Of a stretch of 18,135 nucleotides of DNA, positions 6,943 through 13,095 are shown one piece after another. Origin of the DNA: DATLGD01 sp035540755 (lineage in GTDB: Bacteria > Actinomycetota > Actinomycetes > Mycobacteriales > SCTD01); the NCBI GenBank assembly GCA_035540755.1, contig DATLGD010000191.1, positions 1 to 18,135 of the forward strand, read 5' to 3'. Made by a program: the position numbers and the translations under genes. Position 1 is the stretch's first letter; every line of letters starts with the position of its first letter. The notes beneath the pieces were generated by a model. It saw nothing but the letters and a program-made list of their open reading frames with translations. It did no database searches and was not told the origin of the DNA.

Positions 6943-7533
6943 TCAGCGGCGCAGGACGCTGAGCCACGACCGGCGGTCGTTCGGGGCCGGCAGCACCGTG
7001 CGGCAGGCCGGCAGGCTCGCGCTCCACCCGGGCGGATCGGGCGGGTACAGCTGCAGCCGTTCGTCGTCCACCAGCGCCGCGAGCGCGCCCCGGTCCGGCG
7101 CCTCGGGTGCGGCGGTCAGCTCCGCGAGGCGCGCGACGACGAGCGCGTCGATCTCGCCGACCACCCAGGCGAGGTCCTGCTCCACCTCACGGGCCGAGAA
7201 GCGCTTGGTCCGGATCCCCAGCCGGTCATGGACGGTGTCCCGCCAGGCGTCCGACTGCGCCTTGCGCTGCCCCCGGTGGCTGGCGCCGTCGACCTCGACG
7301 GCCAGGCGCGCCTCGGCGCAGTAGAAGTCGAGCGAGTAGCCGTGCACGGTCGGGTGCTCGGCGACCCAGCCGGGTGCGTGCCCGGACAGCTGCTCCCACA
7401 GCATCCGCTCGCTGCGGGTCGGCTGCCGCGGCGGCTCGGCGTCCGGGGGCAGACCGAGCTGCTCCCGGTACCGGCGCCGCCAGGGGTCGAACAGCGCGCT
7501 GCCGTCCAGCGGAGGCAGCGCTGCCGAGGTCAT
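6943..7533 (-). CDS. DUF559 domain protein (endonuclease-like fold)
   Basis: This is a 196-residue protein from ATG 7533. In-frame GTG codons at 7554 and 7590 would lengthen the N-terminus by up to 19 mostly basic residues; no start has a strong ribosome binding site, so the start is uncertain. The conserved segment PTRSERMLWEQL, then VHGYSLDFYCAEARLAVEVDGASH and KRFSAREVEQDLAWVV, is DUF559, a Vsr/restriction-endonuclease-like fold. The Asp in LDFYC and the Glu-Val-Asp in AVEVDG fit the metal-binding D...ExD pattern. These proteins are abundant in actinomycetes and their substrate is not known. The 3' end converges on the HTH_42 gene and the gene is divergent from serS. I see no methyltransferase partner that would make it a restriction system. 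Confidence 0.82.
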   Translation of the reverse strand: MTSAALPPLDGSALFDPWRRRYREQLGLPPDAEPPRQPTRSERMLWEQLSGHAPGWVAEHPTVHGYSLDFYCAEARLAVEVDGASHRGQRKAQSDAWRDTVHDRLGIRTKRFSAREVEQDLAWVVGEIDALVVARLAELTAAPEAPDRGALAALVDDERLQLYPPDPPGWSASLPACRTVLPAPNDRRSWLSVLRR

Positions 7534-7594
7534 CCTCGTGATCTCGGCGGGCACGCGCGCCCGGTTGAGTCCGCGACGGCGGAACCGCACGGAC

Positions 7595-7600
7595 TAGCCT
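7595..7600 (+). promoter_or_regulatory. Candidate -10 element for serS
   Basis: TAGCCT matches TANNNT and ends 8 nt before GTG 7609, with no Shine-Dalgarno sequence, suggesting a leaderless serS transcript. No clear -35. Confidence 0.45.
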
Positions 7601-7608
7601 CGGCGAGC

Positions 7609-8877
7609 GTGATCGACCTCAAGCTCCTGCGCGAGGACCCCGAGCGGGTCCGGGCCTCCCAGCGCGACCGCGGCGAGGATCCCGCCGCCGTCGACGCGCT
7701 GCTCGCCGCCGACGAGGCGCGCCGGGCCGCGGTGACCACCGCCGACCGGCTCCGCGCGGACCAGAAGGCGGTCTCGCAGGCGGTGAAGAAGGCCTCGCCC
7801 GAGGAGCGTCCGGCGGTGCTCGAGCGGGCCAAGGCGATCGCCGGGCAGGTGAAGCAGGCCGAGGTCGCGCAGGGCGACGCCGACGCCGCCCTGCGCTCCG
7901 CGCACCTGGCCGTGCCGAACGTCGTCGAGGGCGCCCCGCCCGGGGGAGAGCAGGACTTCGTCGTCCTCGAGCAGGTCGGGCAGGTGCCCGCCTACGACTT
8001 CGCCGTCCGTGACCACCTCGACGTCGGCGCGCGGCTCGGCCCGGGCGGTCGGCCGGGCATCGACACCGAGCGCGGCGCCAAGGTCAGCGGCAGCCGGTTC
8101 GCCTTCCTCACCGGCGACGTCGCGCTGCTCGAGCTGGCGCTGGTCAACCTGGCCACCGCGCACGCGCTGCAGGCCGGCTTCACGCCCGTCGTCGCACCCG
8201 CGCTGGTGCGTCCCGAGTCGATGGAGGGCACCGGGTTCCTCGGCGCCCACGCCGCCGAGGTCTACCGGCTCGAGGCCGACGACCTGTTCCTCGTCGGCAC
8301 CTCCGAGGTGCCGCTGGCCGCCTTCCACGGCGGCGAGGTGCTCGACGCGCTGCCGGTGCGCTACGCCGGCTTCTCCTCCTGCTTCCGCCGCGAGGCCGGC
8401 AGTCACGGCAAGGACACCCGCGGGATCATCCGGGTGCACCAGTTCGACAAGGTCGAGATGTTCAGCTTCGTGGCGCCGGCCGACGCCGAGCGCGAGCACC
8501 AGCAGCTGCTCGCGCAGGAGAAGGCGTTCCTGTCCGCGCTCGAGCTGCCGTTCCGGGTGATCGACGTCGCGGCCGGCGACCTCGGCTCCTCCGCCGCCCG
8601 CAAGTACGACTGCGAGGCGTGGCTCCCCTCGCAGGAGCGCTGGCTCGAGCTCACCTCGACGAGCAACTGCACCACGTTCCAGGCGCGGCGGCTCGCCATC
8701 CGCGCGCGGGGGGAGAGCGGCCTGGGGCCGGTGGCGACCCTCAACGGCACGCTGTGCGCCGTCGGCCGCACCATCGCGGTGCTGCTCGAGGTGCACCAGC
8801 GCGCCGACGGCTCGGTCCACGTGCCGGAGGCGCTGCGGCCCTACCTGGGCGGTCGGGCCGAGCTCACGCCGGGCTGA
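7609..8877 (+). CDS. serS: Seryl-tRNA synthetase
   Basis: This 422-residue class II aminoacyl-tRNA synthetase charges tRNA-Ser, and also tRNA-Sec where present. The N-terminus MIDLKLLREDPERVRASQRD and the following Ala/Lys/Glu-rich stretch (about 25-105) form the tRNA-binding helical arm. The catalytic core shows GTSEVPLAAFH (about 230-240), motif 2 FRREAGSHGKDTRG (Arg260/Arg261, Glu262, from residue 259) and motif 3 GPVATLNGTLCAVGRTIAVLLE with Arg387. The start is GTG 7609: earlier in-frame sequence is antisense to the DUF559 gene, and a TANNNT element sits directly upstream. Length is normal for bacterial SerRS. It converges on the small 57-residue gene with a 10-bp gap. Confidence 0.98.
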   Translation: MIDLKLLREDPERVRASQRDRGEDPAAVDALLAADEARRAAVTTADRLRADQKAVSQAVKKASPEERPAVLERAKAIAGQVKQAEVAQGDADAALRSAHLAVPNVVEGAPPGGEQDFVVLEQVGQVPAYDFAVRDHLDVGARLGPGGRPGIDTERGAKVSGSRFAFLTGDVALLELALVNLATAHALQAGFTPVVAPALVRPESMEGTGFLGAHAAEVYRLEADDLFLVGTSEVPLAAFHGGEVLDALPVRYAGFSSCFRREAGSHGKDTRGIIRVHQFDKVEMFSFVAPADAEREHQQLLAQEKAFLSALELPFRVIDVAAGDLGSSAARKYDCEAWLPSQERWLELTSTSNCTTFQARRLAIRARGESGLGPVATLNGTLCAVGRTIAVLLEVHQRADGSVHVPEALRPYLGGRAELTPG

Positions 8878-8887
8878 GCGCGCCCCG

Positions 8888-9061
8888 TCAGGCGACGGCC
8901 GTCGGCACCCAGCGGGTGTCGGCCGGCTCGGCGCCGTAGACCTCAACCGAGTCCAGCGGCATCGCGAGGTCGAGCAGGAGCGACAGCGGCACGCCGCAGG
9001 CGAGCAGCGCCAGCGCGTCCTGCGTCGGGGAGTGCGGAGCGGGCTGCGGGGTGTCGTGCAT
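8888..9061 (-). CDS. Small conserved-looking hypothetical protein (57 aa)
   Basis: This is a 57-residue protein from ATG 9061, with an excellent ribosome binding site, AGGAGG, 7 nt upstream. The sequence begins MHDTPQPAPHSPTQDALALL. A hydrophobic core CGVPLSLLLDLAMPL around residues 32-46 is followed by an acidic, aromatic tail (VYGAEPADTRWVP). It resembles small actinobacterial proteins sharing a GVPLSLLLDLA-type core, which I recognise only as uncharacterised. The single hydrophobic run contains an Asp and is probably too short for a membrane helix. A CTCAAG-N15-CCCGAA element lies about 40-65 nt upstream of the start and could be its promoter. Function unknown. Confidence 0.75.
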   Translation of the reverse strand: MHDTPQPAPHSPTQDALALLACGVPLSLLLDLAMPLDSVEVYGAEPADTRWVPTAVA

Positions 9062-9096
9062 CGGGGGCCTCCTGCCGGTCGAGCGGATCACTAGTC

Positions 9097-9125
9097 CTTT
9101 CGGGCCATGCGCGCGCCGGCTTGAG
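9097..9125 (-). promoter_or_regulatory. Candidate FliA/WhiG-class promoter of the 57-aa gene
   Basis: On the minus strand CTCAAG (9125-9120) is followed by 15 nt and CCCGAAAG (9104-9097). This resembles the sigma-28-class consensus TAAA-N15/16-GCCGATAA and has the same spacing as the element at 15818-15844. It would start a transcript around 9090, leaving a leader of about 30 nt that holds the AGGAGG site. Confidence 0.45.
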
Positions 9126-9177
9126 CCGCTCGTCCCGACCTGTCCGGATTCACCCGGGTGCCGCAGCGGCGGTCCCC

Positions 9178-9183
9178 GACAAT
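9178..9183 (+). promoter_or_regulatory. Candidate -10 element of the HAD gene
   Basis: GACAAT ends 6 nt before GTG 9190. No Shine-Dalgarno sequence precedes the start, so a leaderless transcript is likely. Confidence 0.4.
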
Positions 9184-9189
9184 GGACGG

Positions 9190-10002
9190 GTGACCCGCCC
9201 TGCTCCCCGCCTGGTCGCCTCCGACCTCGACGGCACCCTCGTCCGCACCGACCAGACCGTCTCGGACCGCACGCGGGCGGCGCTGGCCCGCGTCGAGGAG
9301 GCCGGCAGCGTGCTGGTGCTGGTCACCGGCCGGCCGCCGCGCTGGATGGCGCCGGTCGTCGAGGCCACCGGCCACCGCGGCCTCGCGGTCTGCGCGAACG
9401 GCGCGCTGGTCTACGACCTGCACACCGAGCGGGTGGTCCGCTCCCACCTGCTCGACGCCGACGCCGCCGCCGAGGTGGTCGCCGCCCTGCGCCGCGACGT
9501 CCCCGGCATCACCTTCGCCGTCGAGAAGGGCCCGGTCGACGGCGTCCCCGGCGGGTTCGGCCGGGAGGACGTCTACGTCCCCCGCTGGGACGTCGACGGC
9601 GTCGAGGTCGCGCCGGTCGAGGAGCTGTTCGCCGCCGGCGCGGTGAAGCTGCTCGCCCGGCACGAGCAGATGGGCTCGGACGAGCTGCTCGCCGCCGCCC
9701 GGCAGTCGCTCGGGGCGCTCGTCGAGGCCACGCACTCGAGCACCGACGGGCTGCTGGAGATCAGCGCGAGCGGCATCAGCAAGGCCTCCGGCCTGGCCTC
9801 GCTGGCCGACGACGCCGGCATCGACGCCGCGGAGGTCGTCGCGTTCGGCGACATGCCGAACGACCTGCCGATGCTCACCTGGGCCGGCCACGCCATTGCG
9901 ATGGGCAACGCGCACGACGAGGTCAAGGCGATCGCGGACGAGGTGACCGCCAGCAACGACGACGACGGCGTCGCCGTGGTCCTGGAGCGGCTGTTCCCCT
10001 AG
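9190..10002 (+). CDS. Cof-type HAD family phosphatase
   Basis: This is a 270-residue haloacid-dehalogenase-superfamily hydrolase of the Cof/IIB type. Motif I is SDLDGTLV with the nucleophile Asp12 and acid/base Asp14. Motif II is LVTGRPPRW with Thr46-Gly-Arg48. A motif III lysine lies in VKLLARHEQ, and motif IV is FGDMPNDLPML with Asp221 and Asp225 for Mg binding. The C2 cap lies between about residues 80 and 185. Members dephosphorylate sugar phosphates, nucleotides or cofactor intermediates; the substrate is not predictable here. GTG 9190 is chosen because the alignable sequence begins directly after it and a -10-like GACAAT precedes it. A YnfA-family gene follows 10 bp downstream but appears to have its own promoter. 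Confidence 0.93.
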   Translation: MTRPAPRLVASDLDGTLVRTDQTVSDRTRAALARVEEAGSVLVLVTGRPPRWMAPVVEATGHRGLAVCANGALVYDLHTERVVRSHLLDADAAAEVVAALRRDVPGITFAVEKGPVDGVPGGFGREDVYVPRWDVDGVEVAPVEELFAAGAVKLLARHEQMGSDELLAAARQSLGALVEATHSSTDGLLEISASGISKASGLASLADDAGIDAAEVVAFGDMPNDLPMLTWAGHAIAMGNAHDEVKAIADEVTASNDDDGVAVVLERLFP

Positions 10003-10005
10003 CGT
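10000..10005 (+). promoter_or_regulatory. Candidate -10 element overlapping the HAD stop codon
   Basis: TAGCGT (TANNNT) includes the HAD TAG stop and ends 7 nt before GTG 10013, so the YnfA-family gene may have its own leaderless transcript. Confidence 0.35.
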
Positions 10006-10012
10006 CCGGCCG

Positions 10013-10360
10013 GTGACCGTCTTGCGATCGATCCTGCTGTTCGTGCTCGCTGCCGTCGCCGAGATCGGCGGGGCGTGGCTGGTCTGGCAGGGGGTGCGGG
10101 AGAACCGGGGCGTCGTGTTCATGGCGCTCGGCGTCATGGGCCTCGGCGCGTACGGCTTCGTCGCCACGCTGCAGCCCGACGCCGACTTCGGCCGGATCCT
10201 CGCCGCCTACGGCGGGGTGTTCGTCGCGGGCAGCCTGCTGTGGGGCATGGTCGTCGACGGGTTCCGGCCCGACCGCTACGACCTGTGGGGCGCCGGCATC
10301 TGCCTCGTCGGCGTCGCGATCATCATGTACGCGCCGCGGGCCGGGGTGCTCGAGGGCTAG
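10013..10360 (+). CDS. YnfA family (UPF0060) integral membrane protein
   Basis: This 115-residue, very hydrophobic protein has four predicted membrane helices at roughly residues 4-22, 34-52, 62-82 and 93-110. Family signatures are LFVLAAVAEIGGAWLVW in helix 1, GAYGFVATLQPDADFGRILAAYGGVFV across helices 2-3, and DRYDLWGAGICLVGVAIIMYAPR at the C-terminus. YnfA proteins are related to small multidrug-resistance transporters; a physiological substrate is not established. The start is GTG 10013, 10 bp after the HAD stop. The stop codon shares the CTAG tetranucleotide with the stop of the convergent proteasome-activator gene. Confidence 0.93.
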   Translation: MTVLRSILLFVLAAVAEIGGAWLVWQGVRENRGVVFMALGVMGLGAYGFVATLQPDADFGRILAAYGGVFVAGSLLWGMVVDGFRPDRYDLWGAGICLVGVAIIMYAPRAGVLEG

Positions 10361-10932
10361 AGGTACTGCCCGGTCCCGTGCGTGGGACCGCCGCCCTGCT
10401 GCGCGCCCGGTGGCACCTGCGGCGCCCCGCCGGGCAGGCCCGGACGGCCGCGCTGCATCTGCTCGAGCTGCACCCGGGCGGCCATCTGCTGGGCGAACAG
10501 CGCGGTCTGGATGCCGTGGAACAGCCCCTCGAGCCAGCCCACCAGCTGCGCCTGGGCGACTCGAAGCTCGGCGTCGGACGGCGTCGCGTCCTCACCGAAC
10601 GGCAGGGTCAGGCGCTCGAGCTCCTCGCGCAGCTCCGGCGCGAGGCCGTCGGCGAGCTCGGTGACCGAGCTGGAGTGGATGTCGCGCAGCCGGCCGCGGG
10701 CGGCGTCGTCCAGGGGCGCGGCGCGCACCTCCTCGAGCAGCTGCTTGACCATCGAGCCGATCCGCATGACCTTGGCGGGCTGCTCGATCATCTCCGCGGG
10801 CCCGCGGTCGCCGTCCGGGTCGGCGGCCGGGTTGCCGTCGGCGTCGACGTCGATCGCGCCGAGCGGCTTGCCGTCGGGTCCGACGACGACGATCTGCTGC
10901 TGGGCGGAGGGGTCAGGGCTGGGGGAGCTCAT
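10357..10932 (-). CDS. bpa: Bacterial proteasome activator Bpa/PafE
   Basis: This is a 191-residue DUF2587-family protein. It ends in GTGQYL, the C-terminal GQYL motif with which Bpa/PafE docks into the alpha ring of the 20S proteasome to open the gate without ATP. The middle (about residues 45-150) is helical and charged, including EMIEQPAKVMRIGSMVKQLL, ELREELERLTLPFG and VGWLEGLFHGIQTALFAQQM, and matches the four-helix region that forms the activator ring in Mycobacterium. The Gln/Pro/Gly-rich segment before the tail is a flexible linker. Start ATG 10932 has GGAGG 9 nt upstream; an in-frame ATG at 10941 sits right on that site and is less likely. The gene implies a 20S proteasome elsewhere in the genome and supports an actinobacterial origin. 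Confidence 0.95.
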   Translation of the reverse strand: MSSPSPDPSAQQQIVVVGPDGKPLGAIDVDADGNPAADPDGDRGPAEMIEQPAKVMRIGSMVKQLLEEVRAAPLDDAARGRLRDIHSSSVTELADGLAPELREELERLTLPFGEDATPSDAELRVAQAQLVGWLEGLFHGIQTALFAQQMAARVQLEQMQRGRPGLPGGAPQVPPGAQQGGGPTHGTGQYL

Positions 10933-10990
10933 GCCCACCATCCTCCCCCACCGGCTCCGGGTCGCACCTGGTGTGGTCCGATGCCCGACG

Positions 10991-11012
10991 CCGTCGGGAG
11001 CCCTCCTGACGG
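10991..11012. repeat. Palindromic intergenic repeat, copy A
   Basis: CCGTCGGGAG-CC-CTCCTGACGG forms a 10-bp near-perfect stem (one G/T mismatch) around 2 nt. It belongs to the family seen again at 11031, 11929 and 11969, and lies between the divergent bpa and SCO6745-family genes. Confidence 0.7.
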
Positions 11013-11030
11013 TCCGCGAGCCGCCCGGAA

Positions 11031-11052
11031 CCGTCGGGAGGGCTCCTGTCGC
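11031..11052. repeat. Palindromic intergenic repeat, copy B (inverted orientation)
   Basis: CCGTCGGGAG-GG-CTCCTGTCGC is a diverged copy. Its CGGAA upstream flank and GGAGGGCTCC centre match the reverse complement of the downstream copies, so it is inverted relative to them. Its right part can pair with the ribosome binding site of the next gene. Confidence 0.6.
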
Positions 11053-11072
11053 CAGGAGAAGGAGCCAGCCGC

Positions 11073-11921
11073 GTGGACCCGCAGGTCAGCCGGAAGATGT
11101 GGAAGACGCTCGAGCCCGTCCACGCGATGGTCTACTTCGCGCCGGAGGGGCCGGAGGAGTACGGCGCGCTCGGGCTCGACGTCGAGGGCAACCGGGCGGC
11201 GGCCTACTTCCCGGCCCGGGCGGCGGCGATGGGGGCGGTGTCGCCGAGCGTCGTGCAGGCGGCCTTCTTCAACTTCTCGGCGCTCGCCGTCCAGTTCGGC
11301 ATGGCCGGCGCGTGGGACACGACCACGCCGACCGCCCTCGTCGAGGCCCGGCTGCGCGCCGCCGACCGCGCCCTGCACCGCCTGTGCGGCGACCTGCTCG
11401 ACACCCCCGAGGTCGTCGAGGCGCTCGAGCTCGCCCGCACCGCCTGCGAGGGCTGCCGCCCGGAGGGCCGGCCGCTCTACGCCGGCCTGTCCGACCTGCC
11501 CTGGCCGACGGCGCCGCACCTGCAGCTGTGGCACGCGCTCACGCTGCTGCGCGAGTTCCGCGGCGACGGGCACGTCGTCGCGCTCACCGCCTCCGGCGTC
11601 AGCGGCATCGAGGCCGCCGTGCTGCACGTGGCGCAGGGCGACAGCTGGACCCGCGAGCCGCTGCGCAAGACCCGCGGCTACAGCACCGAGGAGTGGGACA
11701 CCGCGCTGGCGGGCCTCCGCGAGCGCGGCTGGATCGAGCCCGACGGCGAGGGCTTCACCGACGCCGGCCGCGCCGCCCGGAAGGAGGTGGAGGACCGCAC
11801 CGACGTCCTCGCCCTCCCGCCGTGGCAGCACCTGGGCGAGGCCGGCTGCGACCGGCTCCGCGAGCTGGTGCGGCCGCTGTCGAAGGCCGTCGTCGACGGC
11901 GGGGGCCTCGGCATCCGCTGA
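11073..11921 (+). CDS. SCO6745 family protein (MarR-like helix-turn-helix)
   Basis: This is a 282-residue protein from GTG 11073, with AAGGAG 8 nt upstream. The N-terminus has SRKMWKTLEPVHAMVYFAPE, followed by YGALGLDVEGNRAAAYFPARAAAMG and VVQAAFFNFS; these are the signatures of the SCO6745 family. The C-terminal half (about 165-265) has a winged-helix flavour, with TREPLRKTRGYSTEEWDTALAGLRERGWIEPDG then FTDAGRAARKEVEDRTD, like a MarR wing. DNA binding is inferred, not shown. Cys and Trp contexts such as ACEGCRPEGRPLYAGLSDLPWP suggest a structured middle domain. The role is unknown. The gene is flanked on both sides by copies of the same palindromic repeat. Confidence 0.88.
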   Translation: MDPQVSRKMWKTLEPVHAMVYFAPEGPEEYGALGLDVEGNRAAAYFPARAAAMGAVSPSVVQAAFFNFSALAVQFGMAGAWDTTTPTALVEARLRAADRALHRLCGDLLDTPEVVEALELARTACEGCRPEGRPLYAGLSDLPWPTAPHLQLWHALTLLREFRGDGHVVALTASGVSGIEAAVLHVAQGDSWTREPLRKTRGYSTEEWDTALAGLRERGWIEPDGEGFTDAGRAARKEVEDRTDVLALPPWQHLGEAGCDRLRELVRPLSKAVVDGGGLGIR

Positions 11922-11928
11922 CCTCACG

Positions 11929-12006
11929 GACCGGCAGGAGCCCTCTTGGCGGTTCCGGAGCGGGCCGAGACCGTCGGGAGCCCTCATGACGGTTCCGGAG
12001 CGGGTC
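11929..12006. repeat. Palindromic intergenic repeats C and D, tandem with 40-bp period
   Basis: Two direct copies of about 38 bp start at 11929 and 11969. Each has a 22-bp near-palindrome (CCGGCAGGAG..., CCGTCGGGAG...) followed by the identical tail TTCCGGAGCGGG. They fill the space between the convergent SCO6745-family and quinone-oxidoreductase genes and run into the stop codon of the latter. The hairpins could act as terminators. Confidence 0.7.
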
Positions 12007-12991
12007 AGGCGTCGCGGACCTGCAGCACCACCTTGCCGACGTGCTCGCTGGCCTCGACGACCCGGTGCGCCTCGGCGACCTGCTCGAGCGGCAGCACCCG
12101 GTCGACGACGGGACGGACCTCGCCGGCCTCGACCGCCGGCCAGACGCCGGCGAGCACCGACTCGACGATCGCGGCCTTGTCCGCCGTCGGCCGGGCCCGC
12201 AGCGCGGTCGCGTGCACCGAGGCGCGCTTGGCGAGCAGCCGGCCGAGGTCGAGCTCGGCCCTCGTGCCGCCCTGCAGCCCGATGACGACGAGCCGTCCGC
12301 CGGTGGCGAGCACCTTGACGTTCCGCTCGAGGTACTGCGCCCCCATGTTGTCGAGCACGACGTCCGCGCCCTTGCCGTCGGTCGCGGTGCGGACGACGTC
12401 GACGAAGTCCTCCTCGCGGTAGAGCACGGCCCGCTCGGCGCCGAGAGCGACGGCGCGCTCGGCCTTGGCCGCCGAGCCGACGGTGCAGAAGACCCGGGCG
12501 CCGTGCCGCGAGGCCAGCTGCAGCGCGCAGGTGCCGATGCCGCTCGTGCCGCCGTGGACGAGCAGCACCTCGCCCGGCTCGAGCGCGGCGAGTCCGAAGA
12601 CGTTGGACCAGACGGTGCAGACCACCTCCGGCAGGGCGGCGGCCTCGAGCAGCGACAGCCCGGCCGGCACCGGCAGCAGCTGGCCGGAGGGCACGGCGAC
12701 CTTCTCGGCGTAGCCGCCGCCGGCGAGCAGCGCGCAGACCTCGTCGCCGACCGCCCAGCCGGCGACGCCCTCGCCGAGCGCGGCCACCCGGCCGGCGCAC
12801 TCGAGCCCGGGGTAGCGGGAGGCACCGGGCGGCGGGTCGTAGAAGCCGCGGCGCTGCAGGACGTCGGCCCGGTTCACCGCGGTCGCGACGACGTCGACGA
12901 GCACCTCACCGGGCCCCGGCACGGGGTCGTCGACCTCGGCGAGCACCAGGGCGTCGGGCTCCCCGGGCGAGGGGATGGTGACGGCACGCAC
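12005..12991 (-). CDS. NAD(P)H:quinone oxidoreductase, PIG3/zinc-less MDR family
   Basis: This is a 328-residue medium-chain dehydrogenase/reductase from GTG 12991, with GGAGG 7 nt upstream. The PIG3-type pattern is clear: AVNRADVLQRRGFYDPPPGASRYPGLECAGRV (about 38-69), VGDEVCALLAGGGYAEKVAVP, then the Rossmann loop HGGTSGIG (146-153), DVVLDNMGAQYL and ATGGRLVVIGLQGG. The Cys residues that bind catalytic zinc in alcohol dehydrogenases are absent, as expected for quinone reductases. It should transfer hydride from NADPH to a quinone or similar acceptor in the cytoplasm, possibly in redox-stress defence. It is divergent from a PucR-like regulator, with an inverted repeat between them, so regulation by that neighbour is plausible. 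Confidence 0.93.
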   Translation of the reverse strand: MRAVTIPSPGEPDALVLAEVDDPVPGPGEVLVDVVATAVNRADVLQRRGFYDPPPGASRYPGLECAGRVAALGEGVAGWAVGDEVCALLAGGGYAEKVAVPSGQLLPVPAGLSLLEAAALPEVVCTVWSNVFGLAALEPGEVLLVHGGTSGIGTCALQLASRHGARVFCTVGSAAKAERAVALGAERAVLYREEDFVDVVRTATDGKGADVVLDNMGAQYLERNVKVLATGGRLVVIGLQGGTRAELDLGRLLAKRASVHATALRARPTADKAAIVESVLAGVWPAVEAGEVRPVVDRVLPLEQVAEAHRVVEASEHVGKVVLQVRDA

Positions 12992-13020
12992 GGCAGGACC
13001 TCCACGGGCAGGCTCGGGAC

Positions 13021-13041
13021 AGGTTCTCTCCGGGAGAACCT
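13021..13041. promoter_or_regulatory. Candidate operator in the quinone reductase/PucR divergent region
   Basis: A perfect inverted repeat, AGGTTCTC (13021-13028) and GAGAACCT (13034-13041), has a 5-nt spacer (TCCGG). It lies 30 nt upstream of the quinone-reductase start and 54 nt upstream of the PucR-like start, a natural place for a dimeric regulator to control both genes. Confidence 0.5.
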
Positions 13042-13095
13042 TCGCAGAGCGACGGGGCCCTCGCCGTCGCAGGCCCGGACGGTGCACGATGACGC

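Noticed and set aside
6943..7324. Continuation of the 6860 frame to 154 residues
   Set aside because: Beyond 6942 it is Ser/Arg-rich antisense of the DUF559 gene, so only the first part was kept as a possible remnant.
6943..7533. DUF559 protein as part of a restriction-modification or defence island
   Set aside because: There is no methyltransferase, helicase or other defence partner nearby, and DUF559 genes are usually solitary in actinomycetes.
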